Assembly (NCBI GenBank): GCA_036736205.1
Contig: DAINMX010000013.1
Span: 1-54,973 of the forward strand
Origin: XYA12-FULL-58-9 sp001798605
GTDB taxonomy: Bacteria > Myxococcota > XYA12-FULL-58-9
Length of the DNA: 54,973 bases
Direction: 5' to 3'
Position numbers and translations under genes: made by a program. Every line of letters begins with the position of its first letter. The stretch's first letter is position 1. The notes below the pieces were generated by a model. The model did not search any database. It saw only the letters and a program-made list of their open reading frames with translations, and was not told where the DNA came from. Shown piece after piece: positions 47,100-54,973 of this stretch.

Positions 47100-49490
47100 A
47101 TGTCATCCGCACGCCGCCATCGTGGCGCTGATCGAAAGAGGGAATCGGTCACAGCGCAACCGACTGAATCTGCGAACATGCCTCGGGAGCGCTGGTTGAT
47201 CGCAGGCCTGGTCCTGGTCAGCGCGGTTCTTTTTTTGCGAACCCTGAACCTGCCCCTCCATTATTCGGACGACGTAGTCTACCTAAGCGATCCACGCCTG
47301 AGTTCCCTGTCCCTCCACAACATTTGGGCAATCCTCAGTACCTCGTTTCTCGCCAACTACCACCCCATCACGACGTTCACTTATCTTTTCGACCGCACCG
47401 TTTTCGGCTCGTGGCTCCCAGGGTACCACGCCACCCACCTTGCCTTTTACCTCGTTGGCGTCTTCCTGGTCTATCGACTGCTGTCGCGCCTTCTGACCCA
47501 CACAGTCATTGCATGGACGACGGCAGCGGTGTTCGCTGCCCACACGCTGCACGTTGAGGTGGTCGCTTGGTTGGCACAGCGCAAAGACGTTGTCGTTCTG
47601 GTGTTCTACGTCGGGTCCTTGTTGGCTTACATGCGCTATGTCGACACGGACAGGCGCTCATGGCGCGCCTATGCTGCAACCCTGGGCTTGGCGCTCTTCG
47701 CGATGCTCTCCAAGGGCTACGCCGTAGTTCTTCCAGGAATCTTCTTTGCCTACGATCTGTGCTACAGCAAACCAAGTGGCCGACGATGGCTGCTCGACAA
47801 GATTCCGGTTGTATTGCTCGCCGCAACAGTCACAGCGGCCACCCTCCTCGCCCAGGACAAAGACAGCGCGCTAATGGCCGCCGAAGATCTCGACATCACA
47901 GTCCCCCAACGTGCCATTGCCCTCGGTATGGTACTCGCCGCCTACGTCGGTCGCACGCTCCTGCCCGTCGACCTGTCCTTTTCCTATGCCGTCGGCCCCT
48001 TCTGGCTCTCCTTGCCCGTGGCCTTGTTGGGCGCCCTTTTGGCTGGAGCTGGGCTCGTCGCTTTTGTGAAGTTGCGCCGCCTTGTCCCCGGAGTTGCCTT
48101 TGGCATCGCCCTTTGGGTCCTTCCCCTCACCACCGTCTTGAATGTCTTTTGGACTCTGGCCACCTGGATGAATGACCGCTACCTGTTTCTTCCAACGATA
48201 GGCTCGTCACTGGTTCTGGCCACAGCCGCTCAACAGCTTCTCGAGCACCGCAGTGTACCCCGTTGGATTCTCGGTGCAGCAGCGGCGAGCATGCTTGTAA
48301 CCTACGGCGCTCTCACCCAGGCTCGCATCGGCGTTTGGAACAGCGAAGTACTCCTTCGCTCAGATGCCTTGCGTCAACAGCTAGATCTTCCAGGCGACGG
48401 ACTGGTGACCGCGGCCCACATCCGACAAGCCCGTGTCACCGTTCTACCCAATATCAACGCGTATTTCAGTCTCATCGAAGCGTACGAGCGTGCCGGCGAC
48501 AACAAGCGCGCAAACGACCTCAAAGGAGTATTCAACCAAGTCAGCGAAGGCGGCGACATGGAGAGTAAGCTTGCCATCGCGAAGCAAGAGATTGACGCGG
48601 GTCAGCTCGACCATGCCATCGCCCGGTTACTCCCGGCCGCAGAAAGCCACCACTGGCACGCGGCAGAAGCATGGACCTTGATAGGCCGCGCGCACGAGAA
48701 GGGTAAACGCCCCGAACAAGCCGGCCTTGCCTACCGCGAGGCATTGAAGAGACTCGAGGCCAAAGGCATGTCCACCGACGCCGTCATGCTCCGCCTCGGT
48801 GCCATCGATCTCGAGGCTGGGCGAACAGCCGAGGCGATTGCCTGGTACGAACGGGCAACCGCGGCAAGTGACCCCAACGATCCCCGCGCGCGATTCCGTC
48901 TTGCCCAGGCACTCGAACAGGCCGGCCGCCTCGAAGAGGCCTACGCGAACTGCCTCAAGGCCCTAAGTACCGAGGGATCAGTACCCCCGACCGTCGCCTT
49001 CAACTTCGTTGACCTGAGAGTGTCTGCAGCACTCATCGCCGAAAAGCTCAATCGCCACCGAGATGCCCTCAATCACCTGCAGGCCGCCTCCTCTTCGTCG
49101 ACGGATCCTGCCCAGTTGCGCAAGCTTCAGGTCAAGTGCGCCTTGCTCACCGAAACCGGGGGAGACCTCCTTGGGGCCTTGTCGATCCTCGAGGGTGTAC
49201 TCGGCGACCCTGCTCTCGACGAACGCGCCGCCAGGTTGATCCAGGCCGCGGAGCTCGCCGAAAAGCTGAAACAACCGACTCGCGCCATCGGACACTTACG
49301 AACCCTGCTCAACGATTTTCCCAAACACCCCGAACGTCCGCAAATCATTCTCAAGGTTGGTCTTCTCGCCGAGCAAGCCGGCGACATCGCCACGGCGATC
49401 CAGAGCTACAATCAGGCCTTGGAGCTCGCCCCCAATTACCAGGACGCAGAAGCTGTCCGCGCCCGAATCGCGCTATTGAAGGCACGATAG
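47100..49490 (+). CDS. TMTC-like GT-C membrane protein with TPR tail (copy 2)
   Basis: A 796-residue paralogue of the protein at 43606-45723, with the same plan. A basic N-terminus leads to about ten membrane helices and an acidic pair in HYSDDVVYL (Asp57-Asp58). ANYHPITTFTYLFD, HTLHVEVVAWLAQRKDVV and NDRYLFLPTIG match the TMTC blocks. About 370 residues of TPR-like repeats follow. ATG 47100 is chosen (TTGGAG seven bases ahead, double ATG); ATG 47178 is the latest start before the first helix, but has no SD. The gene converges on the giant repeat gene with 21 bp between stops. It is likely a membrane glycosyltransferase, though the reaction is inferred only. Confidence 0.85.
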   Translation: MSSARRHRGADRKRESVTAQPTESANMPRERWLIAGLVLVSAVLFLRTLNLPLHYSDDVVYLSDPRLSSLSLHNIWAILSTSFLANYHPITTFTYLFDRTVFGSWLPGYHATHLAFYLVGVFLVYRLLSRLLTHTVIAWTTAAVFAAHTLHVEVVAWLAQRKDVVVLVFYVGSLLAYMRYVDTDRRSWRAYAATLGLALFAMLSKGYAVVLPGIFFAYDLCYSKPSGRRWLLDKIPVVLLAATVTAATLLAQDKDSALMAAEDLDITVPQRAIALGMVLAAYVGRTLLPVDLSFSYAVGPFWLSLPVALLGALLAGAGLVAFVKLRRLVPGVAFGIALWVLPLTTVLNVFWTLATWMNDRYLFLPTIGSSLVLATAAQQLLEHRSVPRWILGAAAASMLVTYGALTQARIGVWNSEVLLRSDALRQQLDLPGDGLVTAAHIRQARVTVLPNINAYFSLIEAYERAGDNKRANDLKGVFNQVSEGGDMESKLAIAKQEIDAGQLDHAIARLLPAAESHHWHAAEAWTLIGRAHEKGKRPEQAGLAYREALKRLEAKGMSTDAVMLRLGAIDLEAGRTAEAIAWYERATAASDPNDPRARFRLAQALEQAGRLEEAYANCLKALSTEGSVPPTVAFNFVDLRVSAALIAEKLNRHRDALNHLQAASSSSTDPAQLRKLQVKCALLTETGGDLLGALSILEGVLGDPALDERAARLIQAAELAEKLKQPTRAIGHLRTLLNDFPKHPERPQIILKVGLLAEQAGDIATAIQSYNQALELAPNYQDAEAVRARIALLKAR

Positions 49491-49511
49491 GAATCGGCTC
49501 CGCGGGCTCGC

Positions 49512-52500
49512 TTAGTTCGCAACGCCCATCGTCGCTGCTTTTCGTGTTGCTCCAAAGTCACTGCTGTCAACGTTGGTATCGGTGGAGGAAGAGTCGCGCC
49601 CAACGGCTTCGTCACTCGTTCCACTGCTTGTGCCCGCCGGGGCGTTGTTCGAAGTGCTGTTGTCAGCGCCGCGACTGGTTCCCAAGGCCACGTCGTCGAT
49701 AATACCGCCAGCGCTCAGTGGCTCATCGAGCCGAATCCAGACATCGTCCGGCAAGGAGGTCGATCCGGCAGGATCACCAATAATGAGGTAATCGCCCACT
49801 TGGAAGTTGTCGACAGTGCTCGTGCCTGAGAAGACGAGAACCTGGCCGTCGGAAACCCCAAACTCGTAGGTGTAACCCGACCCCGCGAGAATATGGAGCA
49901 AGTAGCCATCGCCGTCGCTGGCCGTGCCATCCAAATCCACCGCGCAACTACCATTGTTGTAGATCTCGATCCACTCATCGTCGGTGCCCACAGTCCCTGT
50001 ACCGGCGGTTCCACTGAAAGCCGCCGCCCCACCACCGCTGCTGTCGTTCCAATCCTGCTGGGGCAACGTCACGACTTCATTGATGACGAGGGAGACACAG
50101 GAGGCCGCATTCACCGTTGCGTTATCGGTGGAGGTGCCGCTCGATCCGGTCGCCCGAATGGCGTCGTTGTAGGTCAGGGTCACAGTGTCGCCCGACGCAA
50201 CCTGGAGAATACTGTCGACAGAAGCCGCCCCCGAAGCGGTGGGGACGATGCAACCGTCCACGGTGCAGTCGAAGCTCCCGGCAGTCACGGTGCTCTCCTG
50301 CAGCACCACCGTCAAACTGTCCCCTGTCGGCGCGCTCGACAATGTCACGCTCAGGGTGTCGTTCCCTGCCCCGGCCGTTTGGTTGGCGTACTCATCGGTG
50401 TCGGCGGTCACCTCAATCGTAATCTCGTAACCCACGGCGAAACTCGCGGCCAAGATGGATGCCACACCACTGGTACCAGACTCGACGTTGGTCACCGACA
50501 CATCCGCTGGATCTTGCCCATTGTACGCCGAATCAGAGCTGGTCACCGTGGCGAGAACGACGGTGTAGCCAACACTGCCATCGCGATCTGTGTCGTTAAC
50601 GCCCGTTACCGTCACCGTCTGCGCGGTATTCCAGTTCGCTGTCGTGAAGGTGAGGCCCGCCACGTTAGGTGTTCCCTCGGTGGTGTCGCTCGACGACACG
50701 GGAATGCTCACATTGAAGCTGGGTTGGGTGCTCAAGGCAACCGTGAACGTCGCCGTGCCACCGCCCTCTGTGGTATTACCGCTGATGGCGCTGACGACAA
50801 ACCCCGCAGCATCGTTGTCAATGTTATCCAGAGACACGTCACTGGGATTGAGGCCGTCATAATCACTGTCGGTGCTCGTCGCCACTCCAAGTAGGATGCT
50901 GTACGTTATGTCACCGTCGGTTTGAACGTCATCAACACCGGTGATGGTGACGGTCTGCGCCGTGTTCCAGTTTCCGGTCGTGAAGGTCAATCCTGCAACA
51001 TTGGGCGTGCCCTCCGTCGTATCACCCGAGGTCACGGGTATGCTCACATTGTCCGTCGGCTGCGAAGTCAGCTTCACCGTGAAGGTGGCTGTGCCACCGA
51101 TCTCTGTTGTGTCACCGCTGACCGCACTCACGGTGAAACTCGCGACGTCATTGTCTTCGTTCGCCACGACGACATCATCCGGATTATGACCACTGTAGTC
51201 ACTGTCGGTACTCGTCGCGGCACCGAGGAGGATGGTGTATCCCACGGTGTGATCGATTTGAACGTCATCAACACCCGTCACTGTCACGGTCTGCGTCGTA
51301 TTCCAATTCCCGCTGGTGAAGGTCAAACCACTGACATTGGGCGTTCCCTCGGTCGTGTCACTCGAGGAGACGGAAATACTGACGTCATCATCGGGCTGCG
51401 ATTTTAACACAACCGTGAAGGTGGCTGTCCCCCCACCCTCGTTGGTGTTGCCGCTGATCGCGCTCATCGTGAAACCTGCAACATCATTATCGTTGTTGGT
51501 CACTGAGATGTCCGCAGGATTCTCGCCGCTGTAGTTACCATCGGTGCTGACTGCTGCACCAAGGATGATCGAGTAAACAACGTTACCATCCACGGTGAAG
51601 TCATTGACACCCGTGACGGTCACAGTCTGTGCCGTATTCCAATTGCTGGTTGTGAAGGTAAGGCCTGCAACATTGGGCGTGCCCTCCGTTGTGTCGCTGG
51701 TGGACACGGAAATACTCACAACCGCCGACGGTTGGGAAGCCAAGTCCACCGTGAAGATTGCTGTTCCACCGGACTCTGTGGTGGGTCCGCTGATAGAGCT
51801 GATATCAAAGCCCGCCGCATCGTTATCGTTGTTTGTCAGACTCACATCACTCGGATTGAAACCGCTGTAATTGCCGTCCAAGCTCGTAGCCCCAGCCAAC
51901 ACGATCGAATACCCAATGGGTCCGTCGATGATGAAGTCGTTGACGCCTGTCACGGTGACTGTCTGCACGGTGTTCCAGTTGCCGATGGTAAACGTTAAAC
52001 CACTCACATCCGGTGTGCCCTCGGTCGTGTCACTCGAGGACACAGGAATGCTTACGTCGTCCGTGGGCTGAGTATTGAGCACCACGGTAAATGTGGCCGT
52101 CGTCCCCGCCTCAGTCGTGTTTCCGCTCGCAGCGCTGACGGTGACACCCGCCACATCGTTGTCGTCGTTGGTCACCGAAACATTGTCCGGGTTCAATCCG
52201 TTGTAGTTGCCATCGGAGCTGGTGGCCGCAGACAAAACAATGGAATAGACGACCGCGCCATCTATCTGTGCATCATTGACACCGGTCACCGTGACCGTTT
52301 GCACCGTGTTCCAGTTGCCGCTCGTAAATGTCAGGCCTGACACATTGGGCGTGCCCTCGGTCGTGTCGTTGGACGAAACGGGAATATTCACATTATCCGT
52401 TGGCTGAGTGAGGAGCCTAACCGTGAAGGTCGCCGTACCGCCGCTTTCTGTCGTATGCCCGGATATGGCGCCCACCGCAAAACCCGCCACGTCGTTGTCG

Positions 52501-54973
52501 TCATTGATGACTGAGACGTCGTCGGGATCGAGGCCGCTGTAATTGCCGTCTGAGCTTGTAGCCGCAGCTAAAACAATGGTGTAGCCGACGTCCCCGTCGA
52601 TCAGGAAATCGTTGACGCCCGTCACGGTCACCGTTTGCGCGGTGTTCCAATTGCCACTGGTGAATGTCAAACCGGCAACATTCGGCGTACCCTCAGTCGT
52701 ATCGGTCGAGGACACGGCAAAGCTCACATTGTTGGCCGGCTGCGTATCCAGTTGGACCGTGAAAGTCGCCGTCCCCGCTCCTTCTGTGGTGTGACCGCTG
52801 ATGGCCCCAACCGAGATACCTGCCACGTCGTTGTCATCGTTGGTCACCGCGACGTCTGCCGGATTGAAACCGCTGTAGTTGCCGTCCGAGCTCGTCGCTG
52901 CCGCGAGCACAATGGAATAGACCACCGGGCCGTCGATCTGGAAATCATTGACGCCCGTCACTGTCACCGTTTGCGGCGTATTCCAGTTGCCGCTCGTGAA
53001 CGTCAAACCACTGACATTGGGCGTGCCCTCGGTCGTATCATTGGACGAGACGGGAATACTCACATTGTTGGTCGGCTGAGTGTCCAACTGCACCGTGAAG
53101 GTCGCTGTGCCGCCTCCCTCCGTTGTATGGCCGCTGATACTCCCCACGGTCACCCCTGCGACGTCGTTGTCATCGTTGGTCACCGACACATCATTGGGAT
53201 TCTGATTGTTGTAGTTGGTGTCCGAGCTGGAAGCCGCGGCGAGAACGATGGTGTACACGACGTTGCCGTCGATCAGTGCATCGTCGACTCCGGTCACCGT
53301 TACGGTCTGCGGGGCATTCCAACTCGAAGTCGTGAAGGTCAATCCTGCAACATTGGGTGTGCCCTCGGTGGTGTCACTGGTGGAAACCGGGATACTCACC
53401 GATTGAGTGGGCTGCGAGGTCAACTGCACCGTGAAGGTCGCCGTGCCGCCGCTTTCCGTGGTGTGGCCACTGATGGCTCCGACCGTAAAGCTCGCAACAT
53501 CATTGTCATCGTTGGTCACTGAGACGTCACTGGGATCCTTGGTATTGTAGTTGCCATCGGAGCTGGTGGCCGTTCCCAGGGCAATGGTGAAGACAACATT
53601 GCCGTCGATCTGGAAGTCATTCACACCCGTGACCGTCACCGTTTGCACGGTATTCCAATTGCCGCTCGTAAACGTCAAGCCCGACACATTGGGAGTGCCT
53701 TCCGTCGTATCGCTCGACGACAACGCAAAACTCACGTCATGGGTGGGTTGAGAGCTCAAGCGCACCGTGAAGGTCGCCGTGCCACCCCCCTCAGTCGTAT
53801 GACCACTAATGGCCGATACCGTAAACCCTGCCACGTCATTGTCGTTGTTGACGACCGCTACATCCGAGGGGTCTTGATTGTTATAGTTCGGATCGCCGCT
53901 TGTTGTGGTCCCGAGCACGATGGTGTAACCGACGTTGCCGTCAACCATGAAATCATCTACTCCGGTGACCGTCAGCGTCTGCGGCGAATTCCAATTGCCG
54001 CCGGTGAAAGTCAGTCCGCTAACATTCGGAGTGCCTTCGGTCGTATCTCCGGAGGAGATGGGTACCGATACATCGGCGGTTGGCTGGGAGGCGAGCTGTA
54101 CGGTAAAGGTGGCTGTGCCTCCGACCTCCGTTGTGGCGCCACTGATGCCACTCACCGTGAATACTGCAACATCGTCATCGGTGTTCGTCACCGACACGTC
54201 CGCAGGGTTTTTGCCGGTGTAATTTCCGTCGGCGCTGGACGCCAGTCCCAACACGATATTGAAAGAGATGTCTCCGTCCACCTGCGGGTCATCCACACCC
54301 GTAACGGTAACAGTCTGATCCGTATTCCAGTTGCCCGCTGTGAAGGTCAAACCAGATGCATTGGGTGTGCCCTCTGTGGTGTCGCTCGTAGATACTGCAA
54401 AGCTCACCTCGTTTGTCGGTTGCGAGGTCAAGCGCACCGTGAAGGTCGCAGAACCCCCACTTTCGCTCGTGTCCCCGCTGATGGCGCTCACTGTGAAACC
54501 CGCCGTGTCGTTGTCGACATTGGTCACCGTCACATCAGCGGGATTCTTACCGGTGTAGTTGCCATCCGAGCTCGAAGCGTTACCGAGGACGATGGAATAG
54601 ACAATGTTGCCGTCAACCTGGACATCATCCACACCCGTGACCGTTACTGTCTGCAGACCGTTCCAGTTCACGCTCGTGAACGTCAGGCCCATGACATTGG
54701 CCGTGCCCTCTGTGGTGTCTGAGGTTCCCACGGTGAAGCTCACGTCGTTGGTCGGCTGGGACGTCAAACGCACCGTGAAGGTCGCAAAACTGCCCCCTTC
54801 GCTGGTGTCCCCACTGATCCCACTCACCGTAAAGCCCGCCGTATCGTTGTCGACGTTCGTCACCGTCACGTCCGCGGGGTTCTTGCCATTGTAGTTGCCG
54901 TCCGTGCTCGAAGCGATGCCGAGAACGATGGAGTAAACAATATTGCCGTCAACCTGAACGTCGTCGACACCGG
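49512..54973 (-). CDS. Giant Calx-beta-type repeat surface protein with lamin-tail domain (5' end outside window)
   Basis: At least 1819 residues, with the start beyond the window; the internal GTG at 54869 is not a start, since coding continues to the edge. It has thirteen complete tandem domains of about 112 residues plus part of another. The unit reads roughly SGxTTEGGGTATFTV, LxSQPTxxV, SSDTTEGTPNVSGLTFT, NWNTxQTVTVTGVxD, DGxVxYxIVL, TSSDGNY, NPxDVSVTNxDND. They are Calx-beta-like, unusually uniform, and rich in Ser/Thr with Asp clusters that may bind Ca2+. Then come the same tail domain (ADTDEYANQTAGAGNDTLSV) and lamin-tail domain (LVINEVVTLPQQDW) as in the protein at 39443. It is probably a surface adhesin or stalk; glycosylation by the neighbouring TMTC-like proteins is inferred only. 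Confidence 0.9.
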   Translation of the reverse strand, partial: GVDDVQVDGNIVYSIVLGIASSTDGNYNGKNPADVTVTNVDNDTAGFTVSGISGDTSEGGSFATFTVRLTSQPTNDVSFTVGTSDTTEGTANVMGLTFTSVNWNGLQTVTVTGVDDVQVDGNIVYSIVLGNASSSDGNYTGKNPADVTVTNVDNDTAGFTVSAISGDTSESGGSATFTVRLTSQPTNEVSFAVSTSDTTEGTPNASGLTFTAGNWNTDQTVTVTGVDDPQVDGDISFNIVLGLASSADGNYTGKNPADVSVTNTDDDVAVFTVSGISGATTEVGGTATFTVQLASQPTADVSVPISSGDTTEGTPNVSGLTFTGGNWNSPQTLTVTGVDDFMVDGNVGYTIVLGTTTSGDPNYNNQDPSDVAVVNNDNDVAGFTVSAISGHTTEGGGTATFTVRLSSQPTHDVSFALSSSDTTEGTPNVSGLTFTSGNWNTVQTVTVTGVNDFQIDGNVVFTIALGTATSSDGNYNTKDPSDVSVTNDDNDVASFTVGAISGHTTESGGTATFTVQLTSQPTQSVSIPVSTSDTTEGTPNVAGLTFTTSSWNAPQTVTVTGVDDALIDGNVVYTIVLAAASSSDTNYNNQNPNDVSVTNDDNDVAGVTVGSISGHTTEGGGTATFTVQLDTQPTNNVSIPVSSNDTTEGTPNVSGLTFTSGNWNTPQTVTVTGVNDFQIDGPVVYSIVLAAATSSDGNYSGFNPADVAVTNDDNDVAGISVGAISGHTTEGAGTATFTVQLDTQPANNVSFAVSSTDTTEGTPNVAGLTFTSGNWNTAQTVTVTGVNDFLIDGDVGYTIVLAAATSSDGNYSGLDPDDVSVINDDNDVAGFAVGAISGHTTESGGTATFTVRLLTQPTDNVNIPVSSNDTTEGTPNVSGLTFTSGNWNTVQTVTVTGVNDAQIDGAVVYSIVLSAATSSDGNYNGLNPDNVSVTNDDNDVAGVTVSAASGNTTEAGTTATFTVVLNTQPTDDVSIPVSSSDTTEGTPDVSGLTFTIGNWNTVQTVTVTGVNDFIIDGPIGYSIVLAGATSLDGNYSGFNPSDVSLTNNDNDAAGFDISSISGPTTESGGTAIFTVDLASQPSAVVSISVSTSDTTEGTPNVAGLTFTTSNWNTAQTVTVTGVNDFTVDGNVVYSIILGAAVSTDGNYSGENPADISVTNNDNDVAGFTMSAISGNTNEGGGTATFTVVLKSQPDDDVSISVSSSDTTEGTPNVSGLTFTSGNWNTTQTVTVTGVDDVQIDHTVGYTILLGAATSTDSDYSGHNPDDVVVANEDNDVASFTVSAVSGDTTEIGGTATFTVKLTSQPTDNVSIPVTSGDTTEGTPNVAGLTFTTGNWNTAQTVTITGVDDVQTDGDITYSILLGVATSTDSDYDGLNPSDVSLDNIDNDAAGFVVSAISGNTTEGGGTATFTVALSTQPSFNVSIPVSSSDTTEGTPNVAGLTFTTANWNTAQTVTVTGVNDTDRDGSVGYTVVLATVTSSDSAYNGQDPADVSVTNVESGTSGVASILAASFAVGYEITIEVTADTDEYANQTAGAGNDTLSVTLSSAPTGDSLTVVLQESTVTAGSFDCTVDGCIVPTASGAASVDSILQVASGDTVTLTYNDAIRATGSSGTSTDNATVNAASCVSLVINEVVTLPQQDWNDSSGGGAAAFSGTAGTGTVGTDDEWIEIYNNGSCAVDLDGTASDGDGYLLHILAGSGYTYEFGVSDGQVLVFSGTSTVDNFQVGDYLIIGDPAGSTSLPDDVWIRLDEPLSAGGIIDDVALGTSRGADNSTSNNAPAGTSSGTSDEAVGRDSSSTDTNVDSSDFGATRKAATMGVAN
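50444..54973 (-). repeat. Tandem array of about 336-bp coding repeats
   Basis: The VTVTGVxD codons recur at close to 336-bp steps (near 50600, 50935, 51271, 51607, 51943, 52280, 52615, 52950, 53287, 53620, 53957, 54300, 54635). That is thirteen full units and a partial one at the window edge. The units are similar but not identical in DNA. Copy number here may be affected by assembly. Confidence 0.9.

Noticed and set aside
52635..54722. Long plus-strand frames opposite the 336-bp repeat array
   Set aside because: Antisense shadows of the tandem repeats with no independent start signal or domain.
50444..54973. CRISPR-like periodicity
   Set aside because: The period is about 336 bp, all of it codes for protein, and there are no short direct repeats with unique spacers.

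Overview
The window (about 55 kb, one 100-N scaffolding gap) looks like part of a draft or metagenome-assembled chromosome of a Myxococcota/deltaproteobacteria-like, Gram-negative bacterium. The pointers are several lipoproteins with clear lipoboxes, Cys-rich lipoproteins of the myxobacterial style, two Ser/Thr kinases (one with HRDVSPQN), three PilZ proteins, a type IV pilin and a protein resembling MXAN_5187 of Myxococcus xanthus. This assignment is by gene style, not by a marker gene. No rRNA, tRNA, CRISPR array, insertion sequence or phage gene was recognised.

Layout. 0-6.4 kb: the tail of an exported protein, then a very large alpha-2-macroglobulin lipoprotein interrupted by the N gap. 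6.5-8.8 kb: an OmpR-type response regulator and its sensor kinase with translationally coupled starts. 8.8-15.4 kb: a Cys-rich lipoprotein, then a tight minus-strand operon of a kinase-receiver-receiver-PilZ fusion, a transglutaminase lipoprotein and HemW. 15.5-18.1 kb: a small membrane protein, a TerB-like protein and an exported alpha/beta hydrolase. 18.1-24 kb: a minus-strand cluster of a type IV pilin-like protein, a PilZ/winged-helix/TPR membrane protein and a giant TPR-DUF3857-transglutaminase lipoprotein. 24.1-30.3 kb: a heterodimeric ABC exporter pair divergent from an M1 aminopeptidase. 30.5-34.5 kb: an MXAN_5187-like membrane sensor and a membrane-anchored Ser/Thr kinase with a PEGA-like tail. 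34.5-35.1 kb: an AT-rich stretch without a gene. 35.1-39.3 kb: an unrecognised Cys-repeat lipoprotein, divergent MutH, a large imperfect palindrome, and a PilZ-receiver protein.

39.4-55 kb is the most striking part. Two giant surface proteins made of about 112-residue Calx-beta-like domains share a common C-terminal module plus a lamin-tail domain. They lie beside two paralogous TMTC-like GT-C membrane proteins with TPR tails, arranged around a Cys-rich DNRLRE lipoprotein. Eukaryotic TMTC proteins O-mannosylate cadherin beta-sandwich domains, so I infer a candidate bacterial system in which dedicated GT-C enzymes glycosylate Ser/Thr-rich beta-sandwich surface repeats. This is inference from sequence likeness and gene order only.

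Taken together the window is rich in envelope and surface functions (macroglobulin, transglutaminases, pilin, exporter, adhesin-like repeats) and in phospho- and c-di-GMP-type signalling domains. The first and last genes run off the window.
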